The notes beneath the pieces were generated by a model. It saw only the letters and a program-made list of their open reading frames with translations, was not told the DNA's origin and made no database searches. A DNA stretch of 8,467 nt from Pseudomonadota bacterium (GTDB lineage Bacteria > Desulfobacterota > Anaeroferrophillalia > Anaeroferrophillales > Tharpellaceae): contig WFRP01000189.1 of the NCBI GenBank assembly GCA_015486505.1, positions 1 to 8,467 of the forward strand. The letters are read 5' to 3'. Position 1 is the stretch's first letter. Every line of letters starts with the position of its first letter. Shown here piece after piece: positions 6,962 through 8,467 of this stretch. A program made the translations under genes and the position numbers.

Positions 6962-6968
6962 ATTATTT

Positions 6969-6973
6969 TCCTT
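6969..6973 (-). promoter_or_regulatory. Ribosome binding site deciding the MBL start (6961)
   Basis: AAGGA on the minus strand ends 7 bases before the TTG at 6959-6961. The spacing is ideal and the site is free of the large inverted repeat, which favours this start over the upstream TTG at 7012. Confidence 0.5.
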
Positions 6974-7017
6974 ATTACTTGAGTAATGAAAAATCCTTGA
7001 GTTATCGGGCAAGACAG

Positions 7018-7060
7018 ATTCCCCTGGCCTCTGGCCTTTACTGCCAGTGGCTAGGGGAAT
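7018..7060. terminator. Long inverted repeat between ARPP-1 and MBL genes
   Basis: An 18-base arm (ATTCCCCTGGCCTCTGGC, 7018-7035) pairs with 7043-7060 across a 7-base loop, with one mismatch and one G-U. It sits 21 bases after the ARPP-1 stop and overlaps the upstream candidate leader of the MBL gene. There is no T-run on the leftward side (GGGGAATCTG), and only TTT on the other, so classical termination may be inefficient. It may act as an attenuator, an RNA-stabilising 3' end, or a structure that hides the AGGGG before TTG 7012. Confidence 0.5.
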
Positions 7061-7081
7061 TTAATAGAAGAATGGGCGGTG

Positions 7082-8089
7082 TTAATCTACTATCCGATGT
7101 TCCCGCCGGGCAGAGGGCCGGGCCATGCGGTTGCGGCGGGTGCGGTTTTCCGGGTTCGATTCGGCCAGACGGAAAGCGCACAGATGAAGGACTCTTTCGT
7201 TGACCTCTAAGGCGCCGCCGGTGAGGCCGTCGCCCTTAAGGCGCAGGTCATAACCTTCACCGAGGGCCGGGAAACGATTAACCTGCGACCGGGCACAATC
7301 TTCTAAAAATTTTTGCGCCAATTGTACTCCGGAAACCTTAATTTCGGCCGATTTTTCATCCAGGCTGTCAATGGCATCCAGGGCATAACTCTGTACCAGG
7401 CTCGAAATCATGGTTTTAAACGGTTTACTGCTGTCGAAAAGATCAAAGCCTATCGCCTTGCCGTTGATGGCAAAAAGGGCGCCGGTCTGGTTGTCAGCCG
7501 GGGTAAAAGCTTTCTCAAAATCGTCGAGGCCAGCCCGATTCTTTTCATACATGGCGGCCGCGGCCCGGGTCGGCGAATCGGTCTGCATACGCCTGAATTT
7601 GACCTCAATATCCTCCCAGACTTCACTCTGGTCGGTACGGCGGGAGCCGGAACGGCTCATTGATTCTGAGACCCGGTTAGCTTTACGGGCGCGGCCGGTG
7701 GCGAAATGGGTTCTTTTGGCGGCGCTGAATTTGCTTGAATCGGCCCGCCAGCGGCCCTGTTCGACACACGATACCGGGATAACAATGGTAGCTTTCGCGG
7801 CGACCAGCAGCGTCAGGTTGATAATCCGGTTCTGTTTGGCCCCGACCAGCTCCTCGCCGTCAAGCAGAAGTACCGGTTTATCGGCCTCGTTGACAAACTT
7901 CAGCTCCGGAACACTGCCGCTCTCGACAACCTCAGTGACGTGGGCGGCGCCGGATTCCAGGGCCTCTTCCAGAAGCAGATAATCGGCCTCGCAGGGTTCA
8001 TTATCCAGCAACGGGAACATGGTCAGATTTTTAAACTGCTGATTTTCTCCTATCGCTATCCGGTCAAGACGTTGAGCTATGCTGTTCAT
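7082..8089 (-). CDS. ARPP-1 domain protein, function unknown
   Basis: A 335-residue protein. Residues about 20-115 match the ARPP-1 domain pattern: FPLL near the start, DYLLLEEAL (36-44), VTEV, SVPEL (59-63), PVLLLDGEELVGAKQNR (72-88) and VSCVEQGRW (106-114). The family is widespread in bacteria and its biochemical role is not established. A low-complexity Ser/Arg region (about 130-155) and an Arg-rich tail (TRRNRMARPSARREHR) suggest nucleic-acid or acidic-partner contact, which is inference only. There is no signal peptide or membrane segment. The ATG at 8089 is chosen over an in-frame ATG at 8116 because AGGAGG lies 6 bases before it. It follows the WYL gene in the same direction with a 133-base gap and precedes the MBL-nuclease gene. 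Similar ARPP-1 proteins often stand alone, so a functional link to the neighbours is unproven. Confidence 0.85.
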   Translation of the reverse strand: MNSIAQRLDRIAIGENQQFKNLTMFPLLDNEPCEADYLLLEEALESGAAHVTEVVESGSVPELKFVNEADKPVLLLDGEELVGAKQNRIINLTLLVAAKATIVIPVSCVEQGRWRADSSKFSAAKRTHFATGRARKANRVSESMSRSGSRRTDQSEVWEDIEVKFRRMQTDSPTRAAAAMYEKNRAGLDDFEKAFTPADNQTGALFAINGKAIGFDLFDSSKPFKTMISSLVQSYALDAIDSLDEKSAEIKVSGVQLAQKFLEDCARSQVNRFPALGEGYDLRLKGDGLTGGALEVNERVLHLCAFRLAESNPENRTRRNRMARPSARREHRIVD

Positions 8090-8095
8090 GCTAAT

Positions 8096-8101
8096 CCTCC
8101 T
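8096..8101 (-). promoter_or_regulatory. Ribosome binding site deciding the ARPP-1 start
   Basis: A perfect AGGAGG on the minus strand, 6 bases before the ATG at 8087-8089. It is preceded by a run of A residues (T-run 8101-8108 on the plus strand), a typical strong initiation region. It rules out the ATG at 8116 as the main start. Confidence 0.85.
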
Positions 8102-8142
8102 TTTTTTTGAAAACACCCATTTGTTTTCTTTAGTGGAGGATC

Positions 8143-8148
8143 ACTATA
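8143..8148 (-). promoter_or_regulatory. Possible -10 element for the ARPP-1 gene
   Basis: TATAGT (five of six to consensus) reading leftward, about 54 bases upstream of the ARPP-1 start. No convincing -35 is seen 16-18 bases further up. A short dyad, GCTCA-CAGGA-TGAGC (8161-8175), sits where a -35 or an operator would be. Weak evidence. Confidence 0.2.
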
Positions 8149-8222
8149 ACCGGGGCAGTAGCTCACAGGATGAGCCACCGGCGGCGAAAAATTGCTTTTT
8201 TTATCCGATAGCCGCATTAGGA

Positions 8223-8467
8223 TCAAATTTCATTTTCATATTTTTTCAGGCTTAATTCGAGACGCTCTCTAACTTTATCCCGCAGACTTTCCGGTTTCAG
8301 AACTTCAACTTCCGGGCCATAACGCATGATGTCCATGAGCAGTTCGGTATCGTTGGCATACGGGAGGCAGAGAATATAGCAGCCATCTTCGTCAATCCTG
8401 CCCTGCTGTTCCGGGTGCCACTCCTCCCGGGCAACCCAGCGGGCGCATTCCGGCGAGAAACGTAAAA
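8223..8467 (-). CDS. WYL-domain transcriptional regulator (partial, C-terminus)
   Basis: The C-terminal 81 residues of a leftward gene whose start lies beyond the window. The sequence reads RFSPECARWVAREEWHPEQQ, then IDEDGCYILCLPYAND, TELLMDIMRYGPEVEVL, and KPESLRDKVRERLELSLKKY. This matches the WCX C-terminal extension of WYL-domain regulators, which has the pattern 'rF...a.wv..e.whp.Q', 'l...y.d..Elv..il.yGp.veVl.P..LR'. WYL proteins sense nucleic acid or nucleotide ligands and often repress or activate defence genes such as CBASS, BREX and CRISPR. The N-terminal winged helix and the WYL motif itself are outside the window. It is in the same direction as the ARPP-1 and MBL-nuclease genes and could regulate them, which is inference. 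The TGA is at 8223-8225. The final residues are lysine- and glutamate-rich. Confidence 0.85.
   Translation of the reverse strand, partial: LRFSPECARWVAREEWHPEQQGRIDEDGCYILCLPYANDTELLMDIMRYGPEVEVLKPESLRDKVRERLELSLKKYENEI

Noticed and set aside
7410..7982. 190-codon plus-strand open frame
   Set aside because: It lies wholly inside the ARPP-1 gene on the other strand, has a Ser/Arg-rich composition typical of antisense frames, and no ribosome binding site. The ARPP-1 motifs on the minus strand are clear.
1..8467. CRISPR array, tRNA or rRNA gene
   Set aside because: No regularly spaced repeats and no cloverleaf or rRNA-like sequence noticed on either strand.

Overview
The window looks like accessory DNA from a Gram-negative, moderate-GC bacterium. 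By eye the GC content is near 50%, with many CCGG-rich codons and clear Shine-Dalgarno sites on some genes. The mix of DUF4143-type ATPases, a WYL regulator and an ARPP-1 protein suits a Desulfobacterota-like anaerobe. That taxonomic guess is weak, because no rRNA or marker gene is present.

Layout. (1) Positions 1-176 hold the start of a leftward P-loop ATPase that runs off the window edge. (2) Positions 177-716 have no intact gene. They contain a decayed piece of another AAA/DUF4143-type ATPase (about 413-541, minus), an unassigned open stretch (244-372, minus), a cluster of GC-rich hairpins (603-658) and a possible promoter (673-702) facing right. (3) Positions 768-4637 are a tight two-gene plus-strand unit. 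It encodes a small class I SAM-dependent methyltransferase and, 3 bases later, a 1064-residue protein. That protein combines a Vsr/DUF559-like nuclease domain, an SF2 helicase core, a helix-turn-helix, a helical region and a C-terminal LexA/S24-type peptidase domain. (4) Convergent to it are three minus-strand genes: a WYL-domain regulator (partial, 8223-8467), an ARPP-1 domain protein (7082-8089), and an RNase J-like metallo-beta-lactamase/beta-CASP protein fused to a PD-(D/E)XK nuclease domain (4718-6961).

How the parts may work together. The most interesting part is the methyltransferase/helicase pair. The large protein has the Ser and Lys of an S24 protease and an Ala-Gly dipeptide at a LexA-like distance before the Ser. 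It could therefore be an effector that cuts itself when DNA damage or phage attack raises a RecA-ssDNA-like signal. The facing MBL-nuclease fusion brings two more nuclease-type modules, and it has a well-placed internal ribosome binding site that could release its C-terminal nuclease as a separate protein. Together with a WYL regulator this reads like a defence island. That role is inferred from domain content and gene order; nothing in the window proves it.
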